From the NCBI GenBank assembly GCA_946624935.1, contig CAMOSN010000001.1:1-64000 (forward strand): 64,000 bases of DNA, written 5' to 3'. The position numbers and the translations under genes are program-made. Position 1 is the first letter of the stretch. Each line of letters begins with the position of its first letter. The notes beneath the pieces were generated by a model. It was not told the origin of the DNA. It was given only the letters and a program-made list of their open reading frames with translations, and ran no database searches. Shown piece after piece: positions 27,813 to 37,413 of the stretch. This stretch comes from an uncultured Lachnospiraceae bacterium (lineage in GTDB: Bacteria; Bacillota; Clostridia; Lachnospirales; Lachnospiraceae).

Positions 27813-28805
27813 TTATTGTTCTCCGAGCCGTTCCAGCAGTGTTTTGAAGTATTCCGGCAGTGGTGCCTCGAATTCTACGTACTGCCCGGTGCGGGGATGG
27901 ATGAAGCCGATGGTGCGGGCATGAAGTACCTGTCCCTGCAGTGATGTCCCCAGCAGGCTTTTTGTGCCGCTTCCGTAGACGTTATCTCCGAGCAGTGGAT
28001 GTCCTGTGCTGGACATGTGGACACGGATCTGGTGGGTGCGGCCGGTCTCCAGGCGGCATTCGATGTGGGTGTATACTCCTGCGCGGCCCTGATAGCGATG
28101 CAGTACCCGGTAATGGGTCACAGCGCGTTTGCCGTGTGCCTGATCGATCGCCATTTTTTTTCTGTCGGTGCTGTGGCGTCCGATCGGAGCATCGATGGTG
28201 CCAGTATCCTCTTTCAGATTTCCGACGACGATCGCTTCATATACCCGGTTGATGGAATGCTCTGCGAGCTGCTTTGCGATTGCATGATGGGCAAGATCCG
28301 TTTTGCATACAATTAATGACCCGGTCGTGTCCTGATCGATACGATGGACAATTCCAGGGCGCAGGACTCCGTTGATTCCGGATAGGTTGTCCCGGCAGTG
28401 CCACAAGAGTGCATTTACCAGAGTGCCATCTTCGTGACCGTGCGCCGGGTGGACCACCATGCCCTTGGGCTTGTTGACGATGAGGAGATCATCATCCTCA
28501 TATAAAATGTCCAGTGGAATGTCCTGCGGTTTTGCCTCCATTGGCCGGGGCTCGGCGATAGAGACGGTCACGACATCCTTTTCCCGCAGGGAATACCCTG
28601 CCTTGAGACCGGATGTCTTCCCTGCAACCTGGATCTTTCCTTCCTTGATCTGTCTGCTCAAAAAGGACCTGGTAAAATGAGGAAACTGCTGTGCAAGAAA
28701 TACATCCAGGCGCATGCCGCTTTGCGCTTCGCCGATCTCAAAAACCTGTGCGCCATCGAATAACGCATCATTTTCATCATACATTTCCATTTCAGGCATG
28801 TTCAA
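27813..28805 (-). CDS. RluA/RluD-family pseudouridine synthase
   Basis: S4-like N-terminus; GIVHRIDQDTTGSLIVCKTD; RTHQIRVHMSSTGHPLLGDNVYG. Confidence 0.94.
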   Translation of the reverse strand: MNMPEMEMYDENDALFDGAQVFEIGEAQSGMRLDVFLAQQFPHFTRSFLSRQIKEGKIQVAGKTSGLKAGYSLREKDVVTVSIAEPRPMEAKPQDIPLDILYEDDDLLIVNKPKGMVVHPAHGHEDGTLVNALLWHCRDNLSGINGVLRPGIVHRIDQDTTGSLIVCKTDLAHHAIAKQLAEHSINRVYEAIVVGNLKEDTGTIDAPIGRHSTDRKKMAIDQAHGKRAVTHYRVLHRYQGRAGVYTHIECRLETGRTHQIRVHMSSTGHPLLGDNVYGSGTKSLLGTSLQGQVLHARTIGFIHPRTGQYVEFEAPLPEYFKTLLERLGEQ

Positions 28806-28859
28806 GCTACTTTTTCCTCCCGGGTTTGTCCGGCTGTTATGGAGAAATCTGCATACGGG

Positions 28860-29363
28860 TCAGCGAAGGCGCTGCAGATCCTCTTCCCGATAGCGAAACA
28901 GGATGAGAAAAATCAAAGCGGCACAGCTTACGCATACATACACATCGGCAATATTGAATACCGGAAAATTGATCAGTGAAAAGTACAGAAAATCGATCAC
29001 ATAATGATGCCACAGGCGATCGATCATGTTGCCGAGCGCTCCGGCGCTGAGCATGATACACACCACCTGCAGCGGGCGGTATTGTCTCGTGGACGGGAGT
29101 ACCCGGATACAGATCCAGGCGGCGAAGCCGGTGATCGCCAGTGCCAGGACGGCCAGCAGAAGCTGACGGCCTTTGAACATACCGAAGGCGGCTCCCCGGT
29201 TTTCCAGATAAAACAACTCGAACACGCCCGGAATCAGCCCAAGGGAGGGTTGTCCCTTCAGGAAATGTGCTGCGAGCAGCTTTGACACCTGATCGATCAG
29301 GATCAGTACGCATACGGGCAGAAAGAAAACCATCCACCCGTTCTTTTGATGAGATTTGTTCAT
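28860..29363 (-). CDS. lspA: Lipoprotein signal peptidase
   Basis: ENRGAAFGM, GALGNMIDRLWHHYVIDFL, FNIADVYV. Confidence 0.94.
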   Translation of the reverse strand: MNKSHQKNGWMVFFLPVCVLILIDQVSKLLAAHFLKGQPSLGLIPGVFELFYLENRGAAFGMFKGRQLLLAVLALAITGFAAWICIRVLPSTRQYRPLQVVCIMLSAGALGNMIDRLWHHYVIDFLYFSLINFPVFNIADVYVCVSCAALIFLILFRYREEDLQRLR

Positions 29364-29413
29364 GATGATAGCTACTGTTCTGCCCGGATCGGCTGGAACG
29401 CCAGGCGCATGGA

Positions 29414-30520
29414 TCACCACAGATCAGCGTTCATTGAATCCAGTGCAGCGGTCATTTCCTCCTTTGTAACGTTCTGATCGATAAATGCACTGCCGATTTT
29501 TTTCAGCAGGATGAAGCGTATCCTGCCGGCAGCGGCTTTTTTATCGTGCTGTGCAATGCGCAGAATCTCTTCTGAGGTCAGGGCATCAAAGCTGATGGGA
29601 AGTCCGAAAGCCACCATCATGTCCCGTATCTCATAAAATTCATTTTCATCGAGATATCCGCGTTTCCAGGAGATATGAGCCGCAGCGATACAGCCGAGTG
29701 CCACGCAGTGACCGTGCGGCAATGCGTAATGCTTCGCTGTTTCGATGGCATGTCCGAGGGTATGTCCGAAATTGAGGAGCGCCCGCTCGCCCTGCTCCTT
29801 CGGATCCTTCTCAACGACAGCGCGCTTGATGCGGCAGCTTCCTTTGATCATAGGGATCAGACAGGTATTGTCGAGCTCCTGAATCTCCATCATATGCTCC
29901 AGGACCCATTCGTAATATCCTGCGTCCCGGATCAGGCCGTGCTTGAGCACCTCGCCCATTCCGCTCTCAAACTGCAGCTGCGGAAGCGTTTTGAGGGTGG
30001 ACACTGCAATATACACGAGTGCAGGCATATGAAAGGCACCGACCATGTTTTTGTAGGAATCAAAATCCACGCCGGTCTTCCCGCCGATGCTGCTGTCCAC
30101 CTGGGAAAGAAGGGTCGTGGGAATCTGGATAAAACGAATTCCGCGCAGATAAGTTGCCGCGGCGAACCCGGTCATATCCCCCACAACGCCGCCGCCGAGT
30201 GCCGCAAGGACATCGTGCCGGTCGAAGGAATGTACAGTCAGAAATGAGTAGAGAGCACGAATCTCATCCAGAGTTTTGTGCTCTTCGCCGGCGGGCAGGG
30301 TGTAGATATAGACTTCCCGGCACACCGGAGCAAGAAACGCTGACACCTGATCGGCATACAGAGGTCCGACATTGCTGTCGGTGACAATGCAAAGCCTGCG
30401 GTTTGACAGCTCGAGTGTACGGACACATTCCGTCAGGCCGGTAAGATCTTCCCGGATGTGAATGTCATAGGCTTTTGCGCCTTCATAAGTGACGGACAGG
30501 ATCTCTTCATTTACTGCCAT
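29414..30520 (-). CDS. aroB: 3-dehydroquinate synthase
   Basis: LGGGVVGDMTGFAAATYLRGI; QVDSSIGGKTGVD; NFGHTLGHAIE. Confidence 0.96.
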   Translation of the reverse strand: MAVNEEILSVTYEGAKAYDIHIREDLTGLTECVRTLELSNRRLCIVTDSNVGPLYADQVSAFLAPVCREVYIYTLPAGEEHKTLDEIRALYSFLTVHSFDRHDVLAALGGGVVGDMTGFAAATYLRGIRFIQIPTTLLSQVDSSIGGKTGVDFDSYKNMVGAFHMPALVYIAVSTLKTLPQLQFESGMGEVLKHGLIRDAGYYEWVLEHMMEIQELDNTCLIPMIKGSCRIKRAVVEKDPKEQGERALLNFGHTLGHAIETAKHYALPHGHCVALGCIAAAHISWKRGYLDENEFYEIRDMMVAFGLPISFDALTSEEILRIAQHDKKAAAGRIRFILLKKIGSAFIDQNVTKEEMTAALDSMNADLW

Positions 30521-30550
30521 TGTGGTCCTTTCCGGATCGCATTCAAACGA

Positions 30551-31318
30551 TCACACAAACTTCTCCAATACAACAAAAATACGTCCCTTTTTGGAGGTTC
30601 CTCCCTCTTCAAGGAACAAAAACCTTCCTTCCCCCCGGACGGAAATGATATCCCCCGGGACAGCGCGTGTGCTGCCGTCGATGATCAGACGACCATTGCG
30701 AAACACCTTCCCGCCAGCGCACAGTTCCTTCATGCTGCTGCGGGATGCGTGGAAGGCCATCGGAATCAGCGCATCGATCCGGGGGGAAGGCACACTGCCC
30801 TCGATCCGCACCGTCCGCACGGCAGGGAGCTGCTCGGATGAGAGCGATATCACGCTGGCTGTCACGGGGGTATGGCGCACACGGATCAGATTTTCTGCGA
30901 TAAATGGCGCCATCTTTTCATGCGCAAACAGATAGGCACAATGCTCTCCGATCCGGATATCGCCGGTTTTACAGCGGTCGATCCCCAGATGCAGAACAGC
31001 TCCGAGAATATCCCGGTGGCCCAGCTCCTGTGCATAGCGGTTATCGGAAGGTACGATCCGGATACAATGGATCGGAAACAGCTCCTGCGCGGGCATAAAG
31101 GAAAGAGCATCAGGAAGGAAACCCAGCATCTGACGCTCCGAATGAGGTAATCCGCCGAAGAGCACCGGGTGCGCAAAAGCAAGGTCTCTTTCCAGCGAAT
31201 GAAAGATATTCTGTTCATTTAGTCCGAGAAAGTCGGAGAACATCGGACACTGCTTCCGCTCGGAGGCTGCCGCGAGATCCTTCAGACGATTTCGGAATAA
31301 TTCTTCTTCTCTGTTCAT
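30551..31318 (-). CDS. ylmH: YlmH-family S4-domain RNA-binding protein
   Basis: LHLGIDRCKTGDIRIGEHCAYLF; C-terminal S4 domain; adjacent to sepF. Confidence 0.88.
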   Translation of the reverse strand: MNREEELFRNRLKDLAAASERKQCPMFSDFLGLNEQNIFHSLERDLAFAHPVLFGGLPHSERQMLGFLPDALSFMPAQELFPIHCIRIVPSDNRYAQELGHRDILGAVLHLGIDRCKTGDIRIGEHCAYLFAHEKMAPFIAENLIRVRHTPVTASVISLSSEQLPAVRTVRIEGSVPSPRIDALIPMAFHASRSSMKELCAGGKVFRNGRLIIDGSTRAVPGDIISVRGEGRFLFLEEGGTSKKGRIFVVLEKFV

Positions 31319-31906
31319 TTATCTGCGTTCAAAGGGCACATCAAAGGCATCGCTGATGATTTCCTGAAAATCACCGGTGAGATCCACGGAAGCAGGTGTG
31401 ATCACAAAAATGTAGGTGCTGACCTTCTGGAGATTTCCATCCATGGCATAGCAGGATCCCGCCGTAAAATCAATGATCCTCTGTGCGATCTCAAGTTCAA
31501 GGCCTTCCACATTTAACACGACCGTACAGTCGGAAAGCAGAGAATCCGTGATTTCACGGGCATCCTCCATAGTATGGGGACGAATCACACATACCTTCAT
31601 GCCTGCCGGCTCGGACCTTCTCCTGCTGCGGATGGACGAAACCTTGGAGCTTTCCTGAGATCTTCTGGAAACGGAAAACGGACGGGGCTTTACCGGCGGC
31701 TCCTCATCTTCCGGATCATCCTCAGAATCGGTGTCGGTGATTTCATAGGACGGAAGTGCAGCAGGCTGATCCTCATCACGCTTTTTGATCACACGGCTGC
31801 GCGGTGCGGTTTCCTCCTCCTCGACTTCGTCGTCAAGGTATTCTTCCTCGTCATATTCATCATCATTCAGCTTGATCACATTTAAAAACTTATCAAGAAC
31901 GCTCAT
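31319..31906 (-). CDS. sepF: Cell division protein SepF
   Basis: VIRPHTMEDAREITDSLLSDCTVVLNVEGLELEIAQRIIDFTAGSCYAMDG. Confidence 0.93.
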   Translation of the reverse strand: MSVLDKFLNVIKLNDDEYDEEEYLDDEVEEEETAPRSRVIKKRDEDQPAALPSYEITDTDSEDDPEDEEPPVKPRPFSVSRRSQESSKVSSIRSRRRSEPAGMKVCVIRPHTMEDAREITDSLLSDCTVVLNVEGLELEIAQRIIDFTAGSCYAMDGNLQKVSTYIFVITPASVDLTGDFQEIISDAFDVPFERR

Positions 31907-32601
31907 AAGATACCTGTTCTCCTGTCACCAAATATTCCTGTTCCGACTCTGACAAAGGTTGCTCCTTCTTCGACAGCCACCTCATAATCGCCGGTCATGC
32001 CCATACTGAGCTCAATCATACTGACATTATCAATGTTTTTTCCTGCGATGTCAATACATAATTGCTTTAATAGGCGAAAGTACTGCCGGTTCTGTTCAGG
32101 GTCTTCCACATTCGGTGCAATGGTCATCAGACCGTTTACATGAATATGCGGAAGAGGCGCAATTTGTCGGATCAGTTCTTCCGTTTCCCCGGGACTTACA
32201 CCGAATTTGCTCTCCTCCCCGGCTGCATTTACCTCCACCAGCACGGGCATGATCACATCGCATTTGGCTGCCTGTTCATTGACAGCCTGCGCCAGCTCCA
32301 CCGAATCGATGGAATGAATCAGGCAGGCCCGGCCTACCACATATTTGATTTTGTTTTTCTGAAGATGACCGATCATATGCCACTTCAGCCCGGCAGGAAG
32401 ACAGCCGAATTTGTCACGCAGCTCCTGGGGCCTGTTCTCTCCGAATACCTGCTGCCCGGCAGCGATCGCTTCTTCGATCATGGAAACAGGCTTGGTTTTT
32501 GATACGGCGATCAAAGTCACTTCCTTCGGATCTCTGCCGCTTCTTTCACAGGCTTTTTCGATCCTGCGTCTCACCTCATACAGGTTTTCCTGAACACTCA
32601 T
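31903..32601 (-). CDS. yggS: YggS-family PLP homeostasis protein
   Basis: LIAVSKTKPVSMIEEAIAAG; FGENRPQEL; WHMIGHLQKNK. Confidence 0.93.
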   Translation of the reverse strand: MSVQENLYEVRRRIEKACERSGRDPKEVTLIAVSKTKPVSMIEEAIAAGQQVFGENRPQELRDKFGCLPAGLKWHMIGHLQKNKIKYVVGRACLIHSIDSVELAQAVNEQAAKCDVIMPVLVEVNAAGEESKFGVSPGETEELIRQIAPLPHIHVNGLMTIAPNVEDPEQNRQYFRLLKQLCIDIAGKNIDNVSMIELSMGMTGDYEVAVEEGATFVRVGTGIFGDRRTGIL

Positions 32602-32641
32602 TTATGTCACCTCAAAACAGTTTTTCACAATCATGATCTCA

Positions 32642-34021
32642 TCAGATGATTTCATCCGCTACGACCTCGGAAGCGTTCAGTGCGATGAAATCATGTGCGG
32701 CCAGACCATAGCTGCTGTACGGTTCGACAACACAGAATTCCTCGTTGGAATCGATGACCGTGACCTGACGGAACTGCGCATAGCCCTGATTGATATTATA
32801 AACGCCCTGGATCGTAACCAGATTTCCCTGTGTCACCTTGTGCCGTTTGCTGGTGCCGGGCATCTGAATGTAATCCCCTTCCTTCAGCAGAGCCGTATCC
32901 ACCAGATATCCACCGTCCTGTTTTGCGTAAACAGACGCTGTAACATAGTTTACGACTGCCTCTCCGTTGGAACGATAAGTCTCCCGCAGAAAGGTGATCT
33001 CACCGGAATGATCCGGATTGGTGATCACATATTCCTCCGGAATACGGTAGAACACCCGCTCCGTGATGGCTGAGGAAGGAATTTTCAATCCCTTTTTGCT
33101 GTCCATCAGCAATTCGATCTCCAGATAGCGATCATCGGCATATCGTACCAGTGAATTCTTCAGCGTTATGCGCCCGTAGCTGCCGCCATCATTTTCAACT
33201 ACTGCAAAGGAAGCAGAAAAGGTTGTATCATCCTTGAGAAAACGGAACCGTACAGTCGAGCGGTCCTGCAGACGAAGCTTCAGATCCGAAGAAAGCGGAA
33301 AATACAAATACCAGGTCTCCCCGGTGATCAGCTTGAACAGCTGATCGCCGCTGCGTACATAGTCGCTGGTCAGGCGGACGTTCACCGGACGGTACTGATT
33401 TTTGCTGAAGGAATCTGCCGTGATGTTCTCTTCCGTAAGGGACTCCATTCCGTCGATACTGTAGACGACAAACCCGGATACAGGCGCATTGACCAGATTC
33501 ACCAGTCCTCCGGCTGTCGATGCACGCACTGACCGACTGTTGAGAAGGATGCTCTGCAGATTTGCCTTGAGATTATAGACCTCTCCGAAGGTACTCCCCG
33601 AATAATTCTGGGAATAGGCAAACAGTTCCTCACGCAGCTCGTTTCGGTCCGATGCAGAAAGCGCATCTGTTGAATCGGAAGAGGGTTCCGTTACGAGGGC
33701 TGAGGTAGAAAGCTGCTCGTCAATGGCACACACGGTAGCGTCCGCACTGATTCGCGCACCGTCCCGCGCATAATACGTCACGTAGCCGGAGTATGTGGCC
33801 GGGATCACGGTTTCGTTTTTCAGTGCCAGCGCCGTATAACGATAATTGCCGGAAATGGTTCCGGTGGTCACCTCGTAGGAAGCGGTGTGCTTTGCAGTCA
33901 GGTAGGAAAACAGCGTGATCACCATATAAATAAAAATCGCACCAAAAAGAATCGTGCCAATATTGAGCCACGCAAAACGATGATATGTTCTGATGGAGGT
34001 CACTTTTTTTCGTTCCGCCAA
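32642..34021 (-). CDS. HlyD-like efflux periplasmic adaptor-family protein (probable TTG start)
   Basis: Single N-terminal TM; barrel-sandwich-type domain; TTG 34021 preceded by agaggag. Confidence 0.7.
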   Translation of the reverse strand: MAERKKVTSIRTYHRFAWLNIGTILFGAIFIYMVITLFSYLTAKHTASYEVTTGTISGNYRYTALALKNETVIPATYSGYVTYYARDGARISADATVCAIDEQLSTSALVTEPSSDSTDALSASDRNELREELFAYSQNYSGSTFGEVYNLKANLQSILLNSRSVRASTAGGLVNLVNAPVSGFVVYSIDGMESLTEENITADSFSKNQYRPVNVRLTSDYVRSGDQLFKLITGETWYLYFPLSSDLKLRLQDRSTVRFRFLKDDTTFSASFAVVENDGGSYGRITLKNSLVRYADDRYLEIELLMDSKKGLKIPSSAITERVFYRIPEEYVITNPDHSGEITFLRETYRSNGEAVVNYVTASVYAKQDGGYLVDTALLKEGDYIQMPGTSKRHKVTQGNLVTIQGVYNINQGYAQFRQVTVIDSNEEFCVVEPYSSYGLAAHDFIALNASEVVADEII

Positions 34022-34057
34022 AACCGGTACTCCTCTGACAACCCACTTCCCAGGAGG

Positions 34058-34141
34058 AAGAAACAATTTAAACAGTCAAGAAACAATTCAATCCGTCATT
34101 AAACATTCAATCATTCAATCGGTCAGGAAACGATTCAATCG
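34058..34141 (-). repeat. Degenerate tandem repeat array, ~20-bp unit
   Basis: Minus strand CGATTGAATCGTTTCCTGAC / CGATTGAATGATTGAATGTTTAATGAC / GGATTGAATTGTTTCTTGAC / TGTTTAAATTGTTTCTT. Confidence 0.75.
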
Positions 34142-34173
34142 AAAAGAGAAAAGCCCGGATGGAGCTTTTCTCT
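34142..34173 (-). terminator. Rho-independent terminator for the P-loop gene
   Basis: AGAGAAAAGC-cggatgga-GCTTTTCTCT 10-bp stem; T-run on minus strand. Confidence 0.8.
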
Positions 34174-34201
34174 TCGTCCAATCGTAGATCAGGTTTGATG
34201 A

Positions 34202-34618
34202 TTATTCATTAATGATCATTGCGTGCATGGACTCGGGAAGCTGATCCTTCGTAACCGATACGCTGATCACAAAGTTCACATTGAACGAACGGCTGATCTC
34301 GTCAAGTGCAAGGATCGCATCCGGAACCTGCTCGGGAGTGATTTTCATGATCTTCAGGAAGCTGTCCAGATAAATCTGCTCCAGATCATTATCCTGTGAA
34401 AGAAGTCCGCAAAGGAAACCTTCGAAAGCATCGGGATTTTTGACCGGATAATCCGTAATGTCGATCAGGCGGACCCTTCGGTTCAGTTCGTACATATGCT
34501 GTTTGCATTTATCTACATAAACGATATTTCCATGCGCTGTCTGGATCTCGTTGTTTGCTTTTTCCAAAAGGATCTTGGTCTTCCCTTTGCCTTTTTCACC
34601 GATAATCAACTGAATCAT
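34202..34618 (-). CDS. Small P-loop (Walker A) protein of unknown function
   Basis: IIGEKGKGKTKIL Walker A; RBS ggagg before MIQL. Confidence 0.75.
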   Translation of the reverse strand: MIQLIIGEKGKGKTKILLEKANNEIQTAHGNIVYVDKCKQHMYELNRRVRLIDITDYPVKNPDAFEGFLCGLLSQDNDLEQIYLDSFLKIMKITPEQVPDAILALDEISRSFNVNFVISVSVTKDQLPESMHAMIINE

Positions 34619-34701
34619 TCTTTTTTCCTCCAAGAAAATATTGTCAGAGAAGCAGCCCGGAATACAAAACCACTGCTTCCGATAAGGTCATTATAATTCA
34701 T

Positions 34702-35844
34702 TCAAGCATAAAAGACAAGCGACAACATGCCGTTCATCTCAGAGTACAGTACGTCCTTGTCGGCGCTGTGCATCAGGCCGGCAATAAATGGGTTGCCATA
34801 CAGATCCTTTACGAGAAGGAACAGACATGCACCGGCATCCTCGGTCGTCCCGGTTTTACCGCCATAGATGATCACATTATCGGGAAGAGACGCCTCCCCG
34901 GTAAAATAGTGATTGGTCGATTCCCAGGTCACCGCTACACCGCTTCCGTCCTCCCTGGTGTATTCAGCATAGTAGTTTTTCCTGCTGATCATATCCATGA
35001 ACAGATCATATTTCATTGCTTCCCGGAACATCAGATAAAGATCATATACACAGGTATAGTGCTCCGGATCGGTCAGACCGTGCGGATTGGAAAAATGGGT
35101 CCTGGTAGCACCGAGAGAACGGGCCTCCGTGTTCATCAGCTCCACAAAGCCTGCCACACTCCCGCCCACATGTTCGGCAATGGTCATGGCTGCATCGTTG
35201 CCGGAGGCGATGATCAGGCCGTAAAGCAGCTGCTTGAGGGAAATACGGTCTCCGGGCTTGATATCACAGACAGAGGAACCGTATTCAATATCCAGAGCGG
35301 TATCCGTGACGGTGACGATATCATCCGGATTGCCGTATTTCAGCGCAACCAGACAGGTCATGATCTTTGTCAGACTTGCCGGAGAACGGGTCGTGAACAC
35401 ATCTTTCGCATAGATGACTTCTTCGTCCGTCAGATCAAAAAGACCCGCGCTCAGCGCACCGATATTCAGCATATCCAGATTCTGATCCGAATCCGTGACA
35501 CACAGCTCCTGTGCAAAGCTTTCGGCCAGACCGGAACGGGAATCGGCGCCTCCCAGTCCGTAAACCGTATGATGACTGTCATACTGCATCGACAGATGAT
35601 AGTCATGGGAGCGAATCACATAGAACCATACCAGATACCCGAGTACGACAACAAGGGCGAGAAGCGCGATCAGCACTCCTGCCAGACGTCGTTCCATCCT
35701 GCGCTCCCGCTCATCCCGCGCGTTGATGCGGTTCCATTCCCGCTCGGTATAACCCAGAGATCTGGGATCGACTGTATTATTTCCGCGCCTGCGTCTTTTG
35801 GCGGAAGCAGAGGCGGATTGCTTTACTTGTACATTTCTCGCCAC
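34702..35844 (-). CDS. D-alanyl-D-alanine carboxypeptidase (DacA-like)
   Basis: SPASLTKIMTCLVAL (SxxK), ASGNDAAMTIA (SxN), KTGTTEDAG (KTG). Confidence 0.92.
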   Translation of the reverse strand: MARNVQVKQSASASAKRRRRGNNTVDPRSLGYTEREWNRINARDERERRMERRLAGVLIALLALVVVLGYLVWFYVIRSHDYHLSMQYDSHHTVYGLGGADSRSGLAESFAQELCVTDSDQNLDMLNIGALSAGLFDLTDEEVIYAKDVFTTRSPASLTKIMTCLVALKYGNPDDIVTVTDTALDIEYGSSVCDIKPGDRISLKQLLYGLIIASGNDAAMTIAEHVGGSVAGFVELMNTEARSLGATRTHFSNPHGLTDPEHYTCVYDLYLMFREAMKYDLFMDMISRKNYYAEYTREDGSGVAVTWESTNHYFTGEASLPDNVIIYGGKTGTTEDAGACLFLLVKDLYGNPFIAGLMHSADKDVLYSEMNGMLSLVFYA

Positions 35845-36218
35845 TCAAGGTCTCCTCTCTCCAGCGATTTCAGAAGGACCTCTGCAGTTGCAATATTGGT
35901 TGCAAGAGGTACATTGTGAATGTCACAAAGGCGGATCACCTTCGTGATATCCGGTCCGGAGGTCTTGGGATTCTCCGGGTCACGGAAAAACAGGACAAGA
36001 TCCATCTGATTCTGCTCGATCATCGCACCGAGCTGCTGTTCTCCTCCGACATGGCCGGACAGAAGCTTGTGAACCATCAGTCCGGTGGCTTCTTCGATCA
36101 GCCTGCCGGTGGTTCCCGTAGCATACAGATCATGTCTGGCAAGGATCCCCCGGTATGCAGTACAGCAGTTCTGCATGAGTTTTTTCTTTCCGTCGTGGGC
36201 GATCAGGCCGATATTCAT
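35823..36218 (-). CDS. mgsA: Methylglyoxal synthase
   Basis: IGLIAHDGKK, TGTTGRLIEEATGL, LLSGHVGGEQQLGAMI. Confidence 0.95.
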   Translation of the reverse strand: MNIGLIAHDGKKKLMQNCCTAYRGILARHDLYATGTTGRLIEEATGLMVHKLLSGHVGGEQQLGAMIEQNQMDLVLFFRDPENPKTSGPDITKVIRLCDIHNVPLATNIATAEVLLKSLERGDLEWREMYK

Positions 36219-36284
36219 TGTCGTCCTCCTTTCATAGGCACACATTTTCCGGTCTCATAAAGATATCTGCAAAAATGGGAATTG

Positions 36285-37385
36285 TCAATATCTGCGGGAC
36301 TGCAGTCCCACATTCAGGACGATTCCCATCCCGAAGCAAAAGGTCAGAAGCGACGTTACACCATAACTGACAAAAGGCAGTGTAATGCCGGTGTTCGGCA
36401 TCAGGTTTGTCGCAACGGCAATATTGATAAAGCTCTGGAAAATGACCAGAGACGCCATCCCGCAGCAGATCAGCTTTCCGGCAGTGTCCTTTGCGGTATA
36501 GGCGATCCGCAGACAGCCGACTGCGATCAGAAGCTCCAGCAGGATGATCAGACAGCATCCGAGAAAGCCGAGCTCCTCTCCTGCCACGGCAAAGATGAAA
36601 TCCGTCTGCGGTTCGGCAATGAAATTGCCTCCCTTGACCGAGGAGACCACGTTATTGTTCAGTCCCTTCCCGTACAACTGTCCCGATCCGATCGCTATTA
36701 CGGAATTCGTCTGCTGATAAGCCTCGTTTGCATAATCCGCGGGCCGCAGCCAGGCCATGATTCGGTTGAGCTGATATTCCTCCAGCAGTGTCTGACCCGG
36801 ACGCAGGATAATACTGAAAAACACAACGATCAGCGGTACCGTTACCAGAAGGATCCCGCCGATGATCCGAAAGCTTAAGCCGGCTGCAAATATGATCGCA
36901 CAGAATGTCAGCGCCGTGGCGATGGTCGTAGAAAGATCCGGCTCCTTGTAAATCAGAAACAGCGGAATGCCAAGAAGGATGACGGAACCGGCGATCACCC
37001 TGAAGGTATTCAGCCGGTCCTCATGCCGGGCAAAATAGTCTGCGAAAAACAGGATCAGCACGATCTTCATCAAATCGGAGGGCTGAAACTGAATGCCGAT
37101 TCGAATCCAGCGGGTTGCACCGTTTACATTTTCTCCGATGACCAGAACCGCTGCCAGAAGCAGGGCCCCTGCGGTATACCACACCCATGAAAAGCCGATA
37201 AGCCAGGTATAATCCACCAGGGAAAAAATGAACATTATGGTCAGGCCGAGCATCAGCCCGACGATCTGCCGGCTCTGGGAGGAACGCTGTGCACTGCCGA
37301 TGATCATGATCCCGAGGACCGACAGAATGACGACCCAGAGCACCAGACTGATTTTATAATCTCTGAAATGATATTGCCGAAACAT
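36285..37385 (-). CDS. rodA: RodA/FtsW SEDS-family glycosyltransferase
   Basis: SEDS motifs: NGATRWIRIGIQFQPSDLMKI; NTGITLPFVSYGVTSLL. Confidence 0.94.
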   Translation of the reverse strand: MFRQYHFRDYKISLVLWVVILSVLGIMIIGSAQRSSQSRQIVGLMLGLTIMFIFSLVDYTWLIGFSWVWYTAGALLLAAVLVIGENVNGATRWIRIGIQFQPSDLMKIVLILFFADYFARHEDRLNTFRVIAGSVILLGIPLFLIYKEPDLSTTIATALTFCAIIFAAGLSFRIIGGILLVTVPLIVVFFSIILRPGQTLLEEYQLNRIMAWLRPADYANEAYQQTNSVIAIGSGQLYGKGLNNNVVSSVKGGNFIAEPQTDFIFAVAGEELGFLGCCLIILLELLIAVGCLRIAYTAKDTAGKLICCGMASLVIFQSFINIAVATNLMPNTGITLPFVSYGVTSLLTFCFGMGIVLNVGLQSRRY

Positions 37386-37413
37386 AATTGCCAGGAATGG
37401 CAGCCTCCTTTCT

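Noticed and set aside
34768-35919. 383-aa plus-strand ORF opposite dacA
   Set aside because: Antisense frame of the carboxypeptidase, no recognisable motifs.
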